A DNA stretch of 64,000 nucleotides from Samsonia erythrinae (lineage in GTDB: Bacteria; Pseudomonadota; Gammaproteobacteria; Enterobacterales; Enterobacteriaceae), in contig NZ_SMBY01000012.1 of assembly GCF_004342665.1 (NCBI RefSeq), positions 43,745 through 107,744 of the forward strand. Reading direction: 5' to 3'. The stretch's first letter is position 1. Each line of letters opens with the position of its first letter. Both the position numbers and the translations under genes were made by a program. The notes beneath the pieces were generated by a model. That model saw only the letters and a list, made by a program, of their open reading frames with translations, was not told the DNA's origin and did not search any database. This document shows positions 48,107-56,984 of this stretch, piece by piece.

Positions 48107-49279
48107 TCAAAAAGACGCCGTAAGGCAATAAATCCCGCATTCTTTATTGCGATGCGCCATCTGCACGGCTACACGCGCCTGTGACAAGAGCAGCGCCGCA
48201 TCCTCTGGCCGGGGCTCGGCAATATACAGGATACCCACGCTGGCCGTCCGTGTAGTCAGGTCATCAGCTGGCAAGAACGGCGCATTGAGCGCCTGCATCA
48301 GATTTTGCGCCCAATCCTGCGCCTGCCCAGCGGATTCCCACGGTTTCCCCAACAGGATGAATTCATCGCTGTCGAGACGCGCCAGATAAACGCTGCCCGT
48401 CTCGTTTTCTTCTATCACCGCGTTAAGATGCTTAACTAACGAGGTCATATCGCCTTGCGCATCCATTGAGGGATGAAGCCCAATCACCAACAGGCTGAAC
48501 GGCGTGCCCTCAGCCAGACGTTGTTCAAAACGGCGCATGAAGCGCGCTTTATCCAGCCCGCCTTCTTCGGCAGAAAGTGACTGCGCCAGCAGTTGCTGAT
48601 TACGGTTATAACAGCGCACCAGCGCACCGAGTTCATCGTCTTGATGCCAGTGCGGGGGCGTAAGCTGACGGCGGAGAATCGCATCCGGCGGTAAATCTTG
48701 TAACTCAAGGATAATCTCTCGTAGCGGGTGTACCAGCAGCCGATTGATGTACCAGGTAATGGCTATCGACATAATCAATGCCAGCAGCAAATACGTCGCC
48801 AGCATGGTTGAAAACGTGCTGACGATAAACTGATACATACGATAGGAATCCGCCTGTAACACCAGATGCGCCAACGGCGTCGAATATTGCGTCTGCGGCG
48901 GGGAATAGAGCGGTACAGAGATCCGGATCGGCAACTTAAACATCCGCGCGATCCAATCCGGTACCGGACGCTCTCTCGGGAAGTTCGCATGTATCGTATG
49001 GAATTCATCCGGCAGTAAAACATCCGCCCGGCTCAAAAAGGCAACGGGCAACAGGCTGTCCAGAATATTGCCGGCCCGAGAAACCTCGCCGTGCAACACC
49101 GCGTGCGTCAGCGGCTCGCGCACGGAATACGCGATATTCTCCAACTGCCTGGCATAATCCTCACGCCGCTGATGAACGAAGTGGAAGAGTTGTATGACGA
49201 TAAATACGCTGATCGTCACCAGTGCCACGCAAGACACGGCTGTCATCTGTTTAATCGTTAATGAACGTCTGAGCCGCAA
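48107..49279 (-). CDS. yhjK: PdeK (YhjK) homologue lacking the EAL domain
   Basis: A 390-residue membrane protein matching only the first part of E. coli YhjK (about 650 residues). It starts RRSLTIKQM, has two membrane helices around a periplasmic domain (LQADSYRMYQFIVSTFSTM) and a HAMP linker (LVHPLREI). A degenerate GGDEF domain follows, in which GGDEF is LDSDEF. It stops at GIYCLTASF, where family members go on into the EAL phosphodiesterase domain. With no EAL and a degraded GGDEF it should neither make nor break cyclic-di-GMP, though it might still bind nucleotide. In E. coli this gene is next to the bcs cellulose genes, absent here. Confidence 0.85.
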   Translation of the reverse strand: MRLRRSLTIKQMTAVSCVALVTISVFIVIQLFHFVHQRREDYARQLENIAYSVREPLTHAVLHGEVSRAGNILDSLLPVAFLSRADVLLPDEFHTIHANFPRERPVPDWIARMFKLPIRISVPLYSPPQTQYSTPLAHLVLQADSYRMYQFIVSTFSTMLATYLLLALIMSIAITWYINRLLVHPLREIILELQDLPPDAILRRQLTPPHWHQDDELGALVRCYNRNQQLLAQSLSAEEGGLDKARFMRRFEQRLAEGTPFSLLVIGLHPSMDAQGDMTSLVKHLNAVIEENETGSVYLARLDSDEFILLGKPWESAGQAQDWAQNLMQALNAPFLPADDLTTRTASVGILYIAEPRPEDAALLLSQARVAVQMAHRNKECGIYCLTASF

Positions 49280-49771
49280 GCGCTTTCTCCGTCAACTCTT
49301 TATTATGCAGACCTAACTTCCGCCCCACTGGGTAAAAACGGGTGGGAAATACACAACGCGAAAAATGCGCACGCGTTACACAGCAACAGAGTACGCACGG
49401 CAAATAGTATAAGACAGCTTATCGCCGCCTTAACGCTGTTTTCTGCTGATGTTAGGGGGATTTCATCTTAATCCTAGGCTACCCCCGGAAACAGCGGTAA
49501 CGCGGCCTCAGAATAGGGGATATCCCCGGTATAAGCCAGCGCGGCTATTCGGGAGCGGACAGAAGGGACACGGCCAGTCGCCCGCCACCGCTACCCCAGC
49601 GGTGGCGGGCGACGCAGGCGGAAACAACGATCGTTGGTTAGCGAATATCGGCGTTGACGTGGTCGATATTGTCGCTGGCGCAAGCTACAGAGCCGACTGG
49701 TGACAAGCCGGCTGACAGGGTGATGTCGATGGTCCATCGCGTACGCTCTACGCGGACGTTAAATAACCGCA
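49280..49771. other. Decayed spacer with a perfect 16-bp hairpin
   Basis: A 492-base spacer between yhjK and the AraC-type regulator. It contains a perfect stem of 16 bp with loop ACCCC at 49577-49613 (arms start GTCGCCCG and end CGGGCGAC). An 84-codon frame at 49449-49703 has no ribosome binding site and no family match I know. The region may be what is left after loss or exchange of genes that follow yhjK in relatives. Confidence 0.55.
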
Positions 49772-50830
49772 TCAGGTAAGATTAAAGGCTGCGCCTTTGC
49801 GCCACTGACGCGGGCTGATGCCAAACCAGCGACGGAATGCCCGGGAAAAGGCGCTCACCTCAGAATAGCCGAGCAATAGCGCCATTTCCGAAATCGGCAG
49901 TTGCCTCTGTTGAAGATAGTGTGTCGCCATTTCACAGCGCAGTTTATCGACCAGCACGGAGAAGCTAAGTCCTTCCTCCCGCAGACGACGCTGGAGCGAC
50001 CAACTGGACAACCCCACCTTCTCTGCCACCTCTTCCAGCGTCGGCTCTTTCTGCATCAATAACAGATGAACCTGCGTACGCACCTGGTCGACAATACTTT
50101 GCTGCGGTGACGTCTCGTTCAGGCGGCGAATAGCATCTTGCATCACCAGCAGCAATGTCATGTCGCGATCTGGCATGGTGCGGGTCAGTTGGTGTTTGGG
50201 AATAAGCAGTGAATTGTAAGGTTGATCGAAGTAAACCGGCGCATCGAACACCTTACAGTGTTCATGCCACATTTCCGGGCGCGGATGCTCAAAATGCACT
50301 TCGCGCGGTGCCCAGTGCTTACCCAGAATATGACGAATCAGGTTAAGAAACATACCGAGCGTCAGTTCGGCATCTTGACGTCGATGCAGAATGGCGCCGT
50401 GCCGAACCTGATAATCCAGCCGCCAGCAGTCTCTCTTATCCACCATGCGCGTCAGCGTATCGTGCTGGTGGTAGGGAAACGCCTTCACCACATTGTGCAG
50501 CGCCTGCTCCAGCGTGTCCGAACATAAACCGATATAGCCGATCAAGCCTAATGACTGCGGTTTAAACTGCTTGCCGTAGCGTAAACCGAAATTATCACAG
50601 CCAGAATTACGCGCGGCTTCCTCCATCACACGGCAATAGTTCACCAGCCCCAAACTGAGCGTCGGGCTGGCGAGCAGCTCAGGATCGACGCCGCTGATGC
50701 CGAAGATACGATCGGCATCGCCGCCATTATCATGGATAAAATCGCCGAGTCCGGTTGCCGCCGCCGCCAGCACGCCACAGTTGTGGGAGAACGCGGTATT
50801 CAGCGCCGAAGAGTACGTCACGTTTTCCAT
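49772..50830 (-). CDS. AraC-family transcriptional regulator
   Basis: A 352-residue regulator. The N-terminal half resembles the AraC-type ligand domain common in OruR/ArgR-like proteins (FGLRYGKQFKPQSLGLIGYI). The C-terminal double helix-turn-helix contains LEEVAEKVGLSSWSLQRRLREEG and the signature LLGYSEVSAFSRAFRRWFGISPRQWR. It lies next to and in the same direction as the kinase gene of the amino-alcohol cluster, so it is the obvious candidate regulator; the effector is inferred, not shown. Confidence 0.88.
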   Translation of the reverse strand: MENVTYSSALNTAFSHNCGVLAAAATGLGDFIHDNGGDADRIFGISGVDPELLASPTLSLGLVNYCRVMEEAARNSGCDNFGLRYGKQFKPQSLGLIGYIGLCSDTLEQALHNVVKAFPYHQHDTLTRMVDKRDCWRLDYQVRHGAILHRRQDAELTLGMFLNLIRHILGKHWAPREVHFEHPRPEMWHEHCKVFDAPVYFDQPYNSLLIPKHQLTRTMPDRDMTLLLVMQDAIRRLNETSPQQSIVDQVRTQVHLLLMQKEPTLEEVAEKVGLSSWSLQRRLREEGLSFSVLVDKLRCEMATHYLQQRQLPISEMALLLGYSEVSAFSRAFRRWFGISPRQWRKGAAFNLT

Positions 50831-51002
50831 TGTCTTTCACCTCGCCGTATCATACGGCCCCTCAGCGGGCCGTGAAACGATTAGCAGACTTCATACCAGC
50901 AAGTTTCATACCAGGCCGTGAAGAGGTAAAATCAATGGGTTACAAATTTCTGGTGTGGCGAGCAGGCGTTACCATGGCGCACACTGCCCGCCTGTGGTGC
51001 AT

Positions 51003-52010
51003 TCAGACCACGCCAATCGGCAGATCGCTGGTTTCCAGATAGCGCCGACACAGGCGCACGCTGTGTTTTGCCCAGTCTGGCCCAAGGCTCTGCGCCATCT
51101 CGGTTTCTGCGTGCGAGCCTACCCACGCCATAAGCTGGATACGCCGCTGGATCAGCAGCGTCGGCAACAACGCCGCCTCCTCATCGCTGACGTGCGCCAC
51201 ACGTTCATAGCCCCCCAGCCAGTTTTCAACCCACTCCGCCGCCCGCGGGTGGTGCTCGACAAAGCTGATGGCCGCAGCGAGATCGTGCAGATACCAGCCC
51301 ATGCCGCAGTCATCAAAATCGATGACTCGCGTTTCGCCTCGATGCAAAAGCAGATTGGTCAGACGCAGGTCGGCATGAATCAATCCATAGCGGTGCGGCG
51401 CTTTGCCAAACTCCGCCATTTCCGCGCCCATACGCGTGATAGCCTCCTCGACAACGCCGTGCTCGCCACGCGATAGATTCGGCGCGTCACGCCAGTTCCC
51501 CCAATGACTCTGTGCGCTCACCATCGTGTGATGATCCCAGATAATACGCCGGAAGCCGTCAGGCTTTTGCCACTGGCGGCTATGCTGGTGCAGGCGAGCG
51601 GTAATCTCGCCCAGTTGCTGGAACGCTCGCGGATCAATGCTGGTGGTCGGCATCTCGCCGTCCACCCAGTGAAACAGCACGGCATAACGACAGGAACCGT
51701 CGGATAAACTCAGCGACTGCACCCGCTCCCCGCTCGCATCACGTACCGCTTCTGGTACCGTAATGCCCGTCTCACGCAGCGCATCCAACCACAGCAGCTC
51801 GCTTTCAATCTCCGATTTCTGGTGATAGTGGCTGCGATGCAGCCGCAATGCATAACGTTTACCCGCAGACGAAACAAGAAAGGTCGCATTTTCCGAGCGG
51901 CATAGCAGCCGTAGTTCCCCGTGTAGCGCCGCCGGATAGCGGGCAAGCGCCCGGTGCGCCAACGCGGTAATTTCAGTATTACTTAAGGTGTCATATTGTT
52001 TAGCACTCAT
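51003..52010 (-). CDS. APH-fold kinase, probable amino-alcohol (ethanolamine) kinase
   Basis: A 335-residue phosphotransferase of the aminoglycoside/choline kinase fold. The Brenner motif LIHADLRLTNLLLH holds the catalytic Asp, and VIDFDDCGMGWYLHDLA holds the metal Asp. The frame opens at 52184, but the ATG at 52010 follows GGAG and gives a normal start. It diverges from the permease by 258 bases and is next to a class III aminotransferase-fold enzyme. That trio fits ATP-dependent phosphorylation of ethanolamine or 1-aminopropan-2-ol. Homoserine kinase-like or other APH activity is the alternative. Confidence 0.75.
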   Translation of the reverse strand: MSAKQYDTLSNTEITALAHRALARYPAALHGELRLLCRSENATFLVSSAGKRYALRLHRSHYHQKSEIESELLWLDALRETGITVPEAVRDASGERVQSLSLSDGSCRYAVLFHWVDGEMPTTSIDPRAFQQLGEITARLHQHSRQWQKPDGFRRIIWDHHTMVSAQSHWGNWRDAPNLSRGEHGVVEEAITRMGAEMAEFGKAPHRYGLIHADLRLTNLLLHRGETRVIDFDDCGMGWYLHDLAAAISFVEHHPRAAEWVENWLGGYERVAHVSDEEAALLPTLLIQRRIQLMAWVGSHAETEMAQSLGPDWAKHSVRLCRRYLETSDLPIGVV

Positions 52011-52268
52011 GGTTCCCACTCCGACGCGAGTCAACGAGCGTTCAGCATGGCGTGTGTCGTAGAGAGAAACTTGACGTACCAGAACCCCGGTTTGACCCCA
52101 GAGGGCGAAGGGGTGATACCCACCGTAAAAGTTGACTTCAGCGCGCAGCATTCGATACGTCTGCGTCAAGTTTTCTACCAACAAGCGTGGGCATTATCGC
52201 TACACAAGCCAGCAGGGGTTGTCTTACTGGTTCCGAATAACCATAAGCGGACTGACGGGGATAATGTG

Positions 52269-53630
52269 ATGACGAGCAAATTAAAGCCCACGCTGGGCGC
52301 CCTGCATTTGTGGGGTATCGCGGTAGGACTGGTAATTTCGGGTGAATATTTTGGCTGGAGCTACGGCTGGGGCGTCGCGGGCACGTTGGGATTTTTGGTC
52401 ACGACGCTATTCATCGCCGCCATGTACACCTGTTTTATTTTTAGCTTTACCGAACTCACCACGGCGATCCCCCACGCGGGTGGTCCCTTTGCCTATAGCC
52501 GACTCGCGTTCGGCGATTTGGGCGGCCTGATTGCCGGTATGGCCACGCTAATTGAATTTGTTTTCGCGCCACCGGCTATTTCGATGGCGATTGGCGCCTA
52601 TATGAACGTGCAATACCCCGAACTGAACCCCAAATTCGCCGCCGTTGGCGCATACCTTATTTTTATGAGTCTAAACATTCTCGGTGTGAAGCTGGCGGCG
52701 ATGTTTGAGCTGGTGGTCACGCTGCTGGCCGTCATGGAACTGTTGGTGTTTATGGGCGTTGTTTCGCCGGGCTTTAGCCTGAGTAATTTCGTGGCACACG
52801 GTTGGGCGGGGCAACATGAATTTTCACCCGCCGCCATTTCCGGTATGTTTGCTGCGATACCGTTCGCCATCTGGTTTTTCCTCGCGATCGAAGGCGCAGC
52901 AATGGCCGCCGAAGAGGCGAAAGATCCCAAACGCACAATTCCGCGAGCCTACGTTAGCGGCATCCTGACGCTCGTGGTTCTGGCGATTGGCGTGATGCTG
53001 ATGGCTGGCGGCGTCGGCGACTGGCGCCAGCTCTCTGACCTCAACGATCCCTTGCCACAGGCAATGAAACTCATCGTCGGGGAAAACTCCAACTGGATGC
53101 ACATGCTCGTGTGGATTGGCCTGTTCGGTCTTATCGCCAGCTTCCACGGCATTATTCTGGGTTACTCCCGCCAGTTCTTCGCACTGGCGCGTGCGGGCTA
53201 TCTTCCTCCGGGGCTTGCCAAGCTGTCGCGCTTTCGCACGCCACACCGCGCCATTCTGGCCGGCGGGGCGATCGGGATTGCCGCCATCTTCTGCGACGGA
53301 ATTAACCTACAGGGCATGAACCTGACGGCAGCGATGATTACCATGGCGGTTTTTGGCGCCATCGTCATGTACATCATGAGCATGTTAAGCCTGTTCCGCC
53401 TGCGCCGCAGCGCCCCCAATATGGTCCGCAGCTATCGCGCCCCCGGTTACCCCATCGTCCCTGCGTTCGCCCTCGTCTGCGCCATCATCTGCCTGATGGC
53501 AATGCTCTGGTTCAACCCGGTGATCGGTGGGCTGTTCTGCACCTTTATGCTGCTCGGCTACCTCTATTTCCTGACCACCAAAGCACGACGGGAACATCTG
53601 CTTGAGCCGCTTGCCGCCGATGCCAACTGA
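52269..53630 (+). CDS. APC-family permease, probable ethanolamine/amino-alcohol importer
   Basis: A 453-residue permease with about 12 membrane segments. Its N-terminus GALHLWGIAVGLVISGEYFGWSYG and the later AIPFAIWFFLAIEGAAMAAEE are typical of ethanolamine permeases (Eat type) in the amino acid-polyamine superfamily. The ATG at 52269 follows GGGG; an open frame from 51996 overlaps the divergent promoter and is discounted. It is followed after 33 bases by the PLP enzyme gene. Confidence 0.83.
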   Translation: MTSKLKPTLGALHLWGIAVGLVISGEYFGWSYGWGVAGTLGFLVTTLFIAAMYTCFIFSFTELTTAIPHAGGPFAYSRLAFGDLGGLIAGMATLIEFVFAPPAISMAIGAYMNVQYPELNPKFAAVGAYLIFMSLNILGVKLAAMFELVVTLLAVMELLVFMGVVSPGFSLSNFVAHGWAGQHEFSPAAISGMFAAIPFAIWFFLAIEGAAMAAEEAKDPKRTIPRAYVSGILTLVVLAIGVMLMAGGVGDWRQLSDLNDPLPQAMKLIVGENSNWMHMLVWIGLFGLIASFHGIILGYSRQFFALARAGYLPPGLAKLSRFRTPHRAILAGGAIGIAAIFCDGINLQGMNLTAAMITMAVFGAIVMYIMSMLSLFRLRRSAPNMVRSYRAPGYPIVPAFALVCAIICLMAMLWFNPVIGGLFCTFMLLGYLYFLTTKARREHLLEPLAADAN

Positions 53631-53663
53631 TACTGCGGCACACATTTTATAACGGGAGTGATT

Positions 53664-55007
53664 ATGGCAACACGTTCAACCATCATGGATACCAACAGTT
53701 TCCGCGCCGAACATGCCGACGCACTGAGCGAGGATATCCGTTCGCTGACCGACAAACGCAGCCGGGTGCTGGGAGAGTCTTATCGTCTGTTTTATCGCAA
53801 ACCGGTTCATCTGGTGCGCGGCGAAGGGCAATACCTGTGGGATGCCGACGGCAAGAAATACCTCGATGTGTATAACAATGTCGCCAGTATCGGTCACTGT
53901 CACCCCGCGGTGATAGAGGCGGTACATCAACAGATGACGATGCTCAATACCCACACCCGTTATCTGCACGAGCGTATTTTAGACTATTCGGAGCAACTCC
54001 TCGCCACCGCCCCCGCGGCGATTAACCGCGCCATGTATATGTGCACGGGCTCGGAAGCCAACGATCTGGCGATCCGCGTGGCGCGCGCCTGGAGCGGCGG
54101 CACAGGTGTGATCGTGACGCGTGAAGCCTATCACGGTACCAGCGACCTGACCTCCGGTGCCTCACCCGCATTGGGCAGCGGTCAGCCGCTGGCAGCGACA
54201 ACCCGGCTGGTGCCGCCGCCGGACGCCTATCGCGTGACTACGCCGGACCTAGGCATGTGGTTTGCCAATGAAATCCAGAAACAGATCGACGATATGGCGG
54301 CGCACGGCATCAAATTTGCTGCGTTCCTTGCGGATTCCATCTTTTCTTCCGATGGCGTACACCCCAACCCGCGCGGCTTTTTACGCCCGGTGGTTGATGT
54401 CGTCCACCGCAACGGCGGTATTTTCATCGCTGATGAAGTTCAACCCGGTTTCGCGCGCACCGGCGATGCCTTCTGGGGTTTCGCACGTCATGACGTGGTG
54501 CCGGATATCATCACCACCGGAAAACCTATGGGCAACGGCATCCCGGTTTCCGGGCTGCTGGCAAAAAGCGATGTGCTCGCCGCTTTCAGCGACCAAATCC
54601 CCTACTTCAACACGTTTGGCGGAAATCCGGTGGCGATGGCCGCTGCGCAGGCCGTGCTAAAGGTGATTCACGATGAGCAACTCCAGGAACACAGCCGCGT
54701 CGTGGGCGCACAGCTGCTGGCGGAACTGACCACTCTGCAAGACAAATACGCCAGTGTAGGCAACGTGCGCGGTGCCGGATTATTCATCGGGTTTGAGCTG
54801 GTGAGCGACAGAGACAGTAAAACGCCGGATAAAACGCTGGCACTGAATCTGACGGAAGCGCTACGCGATCGCGGTGTGCTGACATCGGTAGCAGGTCCTT
54901 ATGGCAACGTGCTGAAACTACGGCCACCGCTGGCATTTCAGACTCAGGACATCGACTGGCTGGTCGGCGCATTGGATGACTGTCTGGGCGCGCTAACCCA
55001 CGGCTGA
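53664..55007 (+). CDS. Class III aminotransferase-fold enzyme, probable amino-alcohol-phosphate phospho-lyase
   Basis: A 447-residue PLP enzyme. It has VASIGHCHPAVIEA near the N-terminus, the PLP Asp in FIADEVQPGFARTG, and the Schiff-base Lys in TTGKPMGNGIPV. This close set (YNNVASIGHCHP, SNGV-like DSIFSSDGV) matches the AGXT2L-type group, which includes ethanolamine-phosphate phospho-lyase releasing acetaldehyde, ammonia and phosphate. The neighbouring kinase and permease support that reading; an ordinary omega-transaminase is the alternative. GGGAG lies seven bases before the ATG at 53664. Confidence 0.78.
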   Translation: MATRSTIMDTNSFRAEHADALSEDIRSLTDKRSRVLGESYRLFYRKPVHLVRGEGQYLWDADGKKYLDVYNNVASIGHCHPAVIEAVHQQMTMLNTHTRYLHERILDYSEQLLATAPAAINRAMYMCTGSEANDLAIRVARAWSGGTGVIVTREAYHGTSDLTSGASPALGSGQPLAATTRLVPPPDAYRVTTPDLGMWFANEIQKQIDDMAAHGIKFAAFLADSIFSSDGVHPNPRGFLRPVVDVVHRNGGIFIADEVQPGFARTGDAFWGFARHDVVPDIITTGKPMGNGIPVSGLLAKSDVLAAFSDQIPYFNTFGGNPVAMAAAQAVLKVIHDEQLQEHSRVVGAQLLAELTTLQDKYASVGNVRGAGLFIGFELVSDRDSKTPDKTLALNLTEALRDRGVLTSVAGPYGNVLKLRPPLAFQTQDIDWLVGALDDCLGALTHG

Positions 55008-55025
55008 TTTCGTGACGTTCTTCTT

Positions 55026-55057
55026 CATAGGGTTTCCATCACAGCGTAAACCCTATG
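55026..55057 (+). terminator. Stem-loop after the phospho-lyase gene
   Basis: CATAGGGTTT and AAACCCTATG form a 10-bp stem with a 12-base loop, 19 bases after the stop. No strong T tract follows, so it is a tentative terminator. Confidence 0.5.
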
Positions 55058-55115
55058 ATAAATATCAAGATTACCCTTTCTTACGCTATAGTTACCCGCC
55101 TATTTACACAAAAAT

Positions 55116-55134
55116 GATAATGATTATCATTTTT
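55116..55134. promoter_or_regulatory. Fur box upstream of the two-partner secretion operon
   Basis: GATAATGATTATCATTTTT agrees with the classical 19-bp Fur consensus GATAATGATAATCATTATC at 16 positions. It lies about 130 bases before the tpsB start and predicts derepression of the operon in iron-poor conditions. Confidence 0.82.
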
Positions 55135-55264
55135 ATTAAAATAAGTTAAATTTCTCAGTGCATTCTGTCGAATTTCTATCGGGTATCGATTTTACCTAGT
55201 CACGGAAGAAGGCATTTGTGTATAAAAACGCAAAGTGTAAATTAACGTAAGGATTACGTTCATT

Positions 55265-56947
55265 TTGTGTAAAGACCTTTCTTTTATCGGCCTTATTCTT
55301 TTGAGTCTTTGTAGCTCAACCTTCGGCGCCGCCACCATCAGCCCAACGGATCGAGATGCGCTGGAGCTCCAGCAAAAGTCATTACTGGAGCAGGCCAAAC
55401 AGCAGCGTTTATCGCTGGAAAACAGCACCACCTTAACGATACCAACTATAACAGCCCCAACAGTAAAGGATGCTGTCTGCTTCCCTATCCATAGAGTTAC
55501 CTTTCACGATGCTGAAGCGCTTTCGATAAAAGATCGGACCGCCATTCAGCAACGCTACCAAAACCGCTGCCTTGATTTAGCCACAGTCCATAACGCCGTG
55601 AGGGAAACGACCAACGCCTACCTCAACCGTGGCTTTGTCACCAGTCAGGCCTATTTACAGGAGCAAGACCTCTCCGGCGGCACACTCGTCATCAGCGTCA
55701 GCGAGGGAAAAATAGAAGCCATCCGTATAGAAGGGGAAACACCGCTGGCAATCAAGATGGCCTTCCCCGGTCTGGAAGGGCGCATTCTCAATCTGCGCGA
55801 TATCGAACAAGGGATGGAACAGCTGAATCGCCTGCCCTCGCAGCAGGTTGCCATTGATATTCAGCCGGGAAAACAAGCCGGAAGTTCGATTGTTTATCTC
55901 AAACGCACCACGCAATCCCGCCCGTTCGCCCTGTCTCTCAGCACAGACAACGGCGGACAAAAAAGCACGGGCCGAGAACAGCTTTCCACCCATCTCACGC
56001 TCGATAACCCGATGCGACTCGCCGATCGCTGGTGGCTCACCGCCAGCCGAGATAGCGCATTCAGCCATAGCTACGGCAGCAAAGCCTTCTCGGGCGGGAT
56101 GTCCTTGCCTTATGGCTACTGGACGCTCAGCTATCAATACGCCTGGAATGACTTTTTCCAACCGATCCCGATTGGCAACAGCGCGTATCGCTATGAAGGG
56201 CAAAGTAATACCCATCGGTTCAGCCTCAACAGAACACTCTATCGGGATGGTAAGCAGAAACTGGCGCTGGATAGCGCGCTCGCCCGCCGACGCACTGAGA
56301 ACCGGATGGCGGGTGAACGCCTTGAGATCAGCAGCCCTACGGTCAGCAGCGCCAGTATCGGACTCAGCTATAGCACGACGCTAGCGGGCGGCTATTTCAC
56401 GCTCAACCCGATGCTCAGCCATGGCTTAAGAAGTTGGGGCGCAACGGATGATACAAAGGAAAACCGTGGCCTGCCGCGCAGCGAGTTTCGCAAATTTAGC
56501 GTCAGCAGCAGCTATTTCTATCCGCTTGCACCCTCGTTGTATTTCCTTACCACCCTTTACGGCCAGACCACGCCGGACAACCTGTATACCAGTGAACGTG
56601 TCTCGCTCGGCGGCGAGTATTCCGTCCGGGGATTTAAGGAACAAACGCTGACCGGGAATCGGGGTTTCTACTGGCGTAATGAACTGAATTGGCAATTCAC
56701 CACGCTGCCATTTTTGGGAGATATCGCATTAACCACCGCGCTGGATAGCGGGTGGATTGCAGGGAAAGCCGGCAAAGTCGATGGTGGCAATATGACCGGC
56801 GCTGCCATCGGCCTGTCCGCATCTTCACGTTGCATCAGCCAGTCGGTGTCACTCGGCGTACCGCTGCACTTCCCAGACGATCTCCATCCCGACAATGCCG
56901 TCGTTTACTGGCAAGTCTCCCTCCCCGATACGGCACTTTTTGATTAA
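55265..56947 (+). CDS. cdiB: TpsB/CdiB-type outer-membrane secretion pore
   Basis: A 560-residue two-partner secretion transporter of the ShlB/HecB type. A signal peptide (IGLILLSLCSSTFGA) is followed by POTRA domains (VTFHDAEAL, GTLVISVSEGKIEAIRIEGE) and a 16-strand barrel; RLGGEYSVRGF-like SLGGEYSVRGFKEQTLTG is the conserved motif. It exports the following CdiA. The start is a TTG at 55265, eleven bases after AAGGA; an ATT three bases before it has better spacing, so a rare start codon is involved either way. The gene is 37 bases from cdiA. Confidence 0.92.
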   Translation: MCKDLSFIGLILLSLCSSTFGAATISPTDRDALELQQKSLLEQAKQQRLSLENSTTLTIPTITAPTVKDAVCFPIHRVTFHDAEALSIKDRTAIQQRYQNRCLDLATVHNAVRETTNAYLNRGFVTSQAYLQEQDLSGGTLVISVSEGKIEAIRIEGETPLAIKMAFPGLEGRILNLRDIEQGMEQLNRLPSQQVAIDIQPGKQAGSSIVYLKRTTQSRPFALSLSTDNGGQKSTGREQLSTHLTLDNPMRLADRWWLTASRDSAFSHSYGSKAFSGGMSLPYGYWTLSYQYAWNDFFQPIPIGNSAYRYEGQSNTHRFSLNRTLYRDGKQKLALDSALARRRTENRMAGERLEISSPTVSSASIGLSYSTTLAGGYFTLNPMLSHGLRSWGATDDTKENRGLPRSEFRKFSVSSSYFYPLAPSLYFLTTLYGQTTPDNLYTSERVSLGGEYSVRGFKEQTLTGNRGFYWRNELNWQFTTLPFLGDIALTTALDSGWIAGKAGKVDGGNMTGAAIGLSASSRCISQSVSLGVPLHFPDDLHPDNAVVYWQVSLPDTALFD

Positions 56948-56984
56948 GCGTTTTATTCATAGCAAAAGGAAAAAGGAAAGTCAC

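Noticed and set aside
49449..49703. 84-codon frame in the spacer after yhjK
   Set aside because: No ribosome binding site, biased composition, and it spans a perfect hairpin; no family recognised.
51996..52268. N-terminal extension of the permease
   Set aside because: It overlaps the divergent promoter and the kinase start, and would add a hydrophilic stretch that permeases of this family lack.
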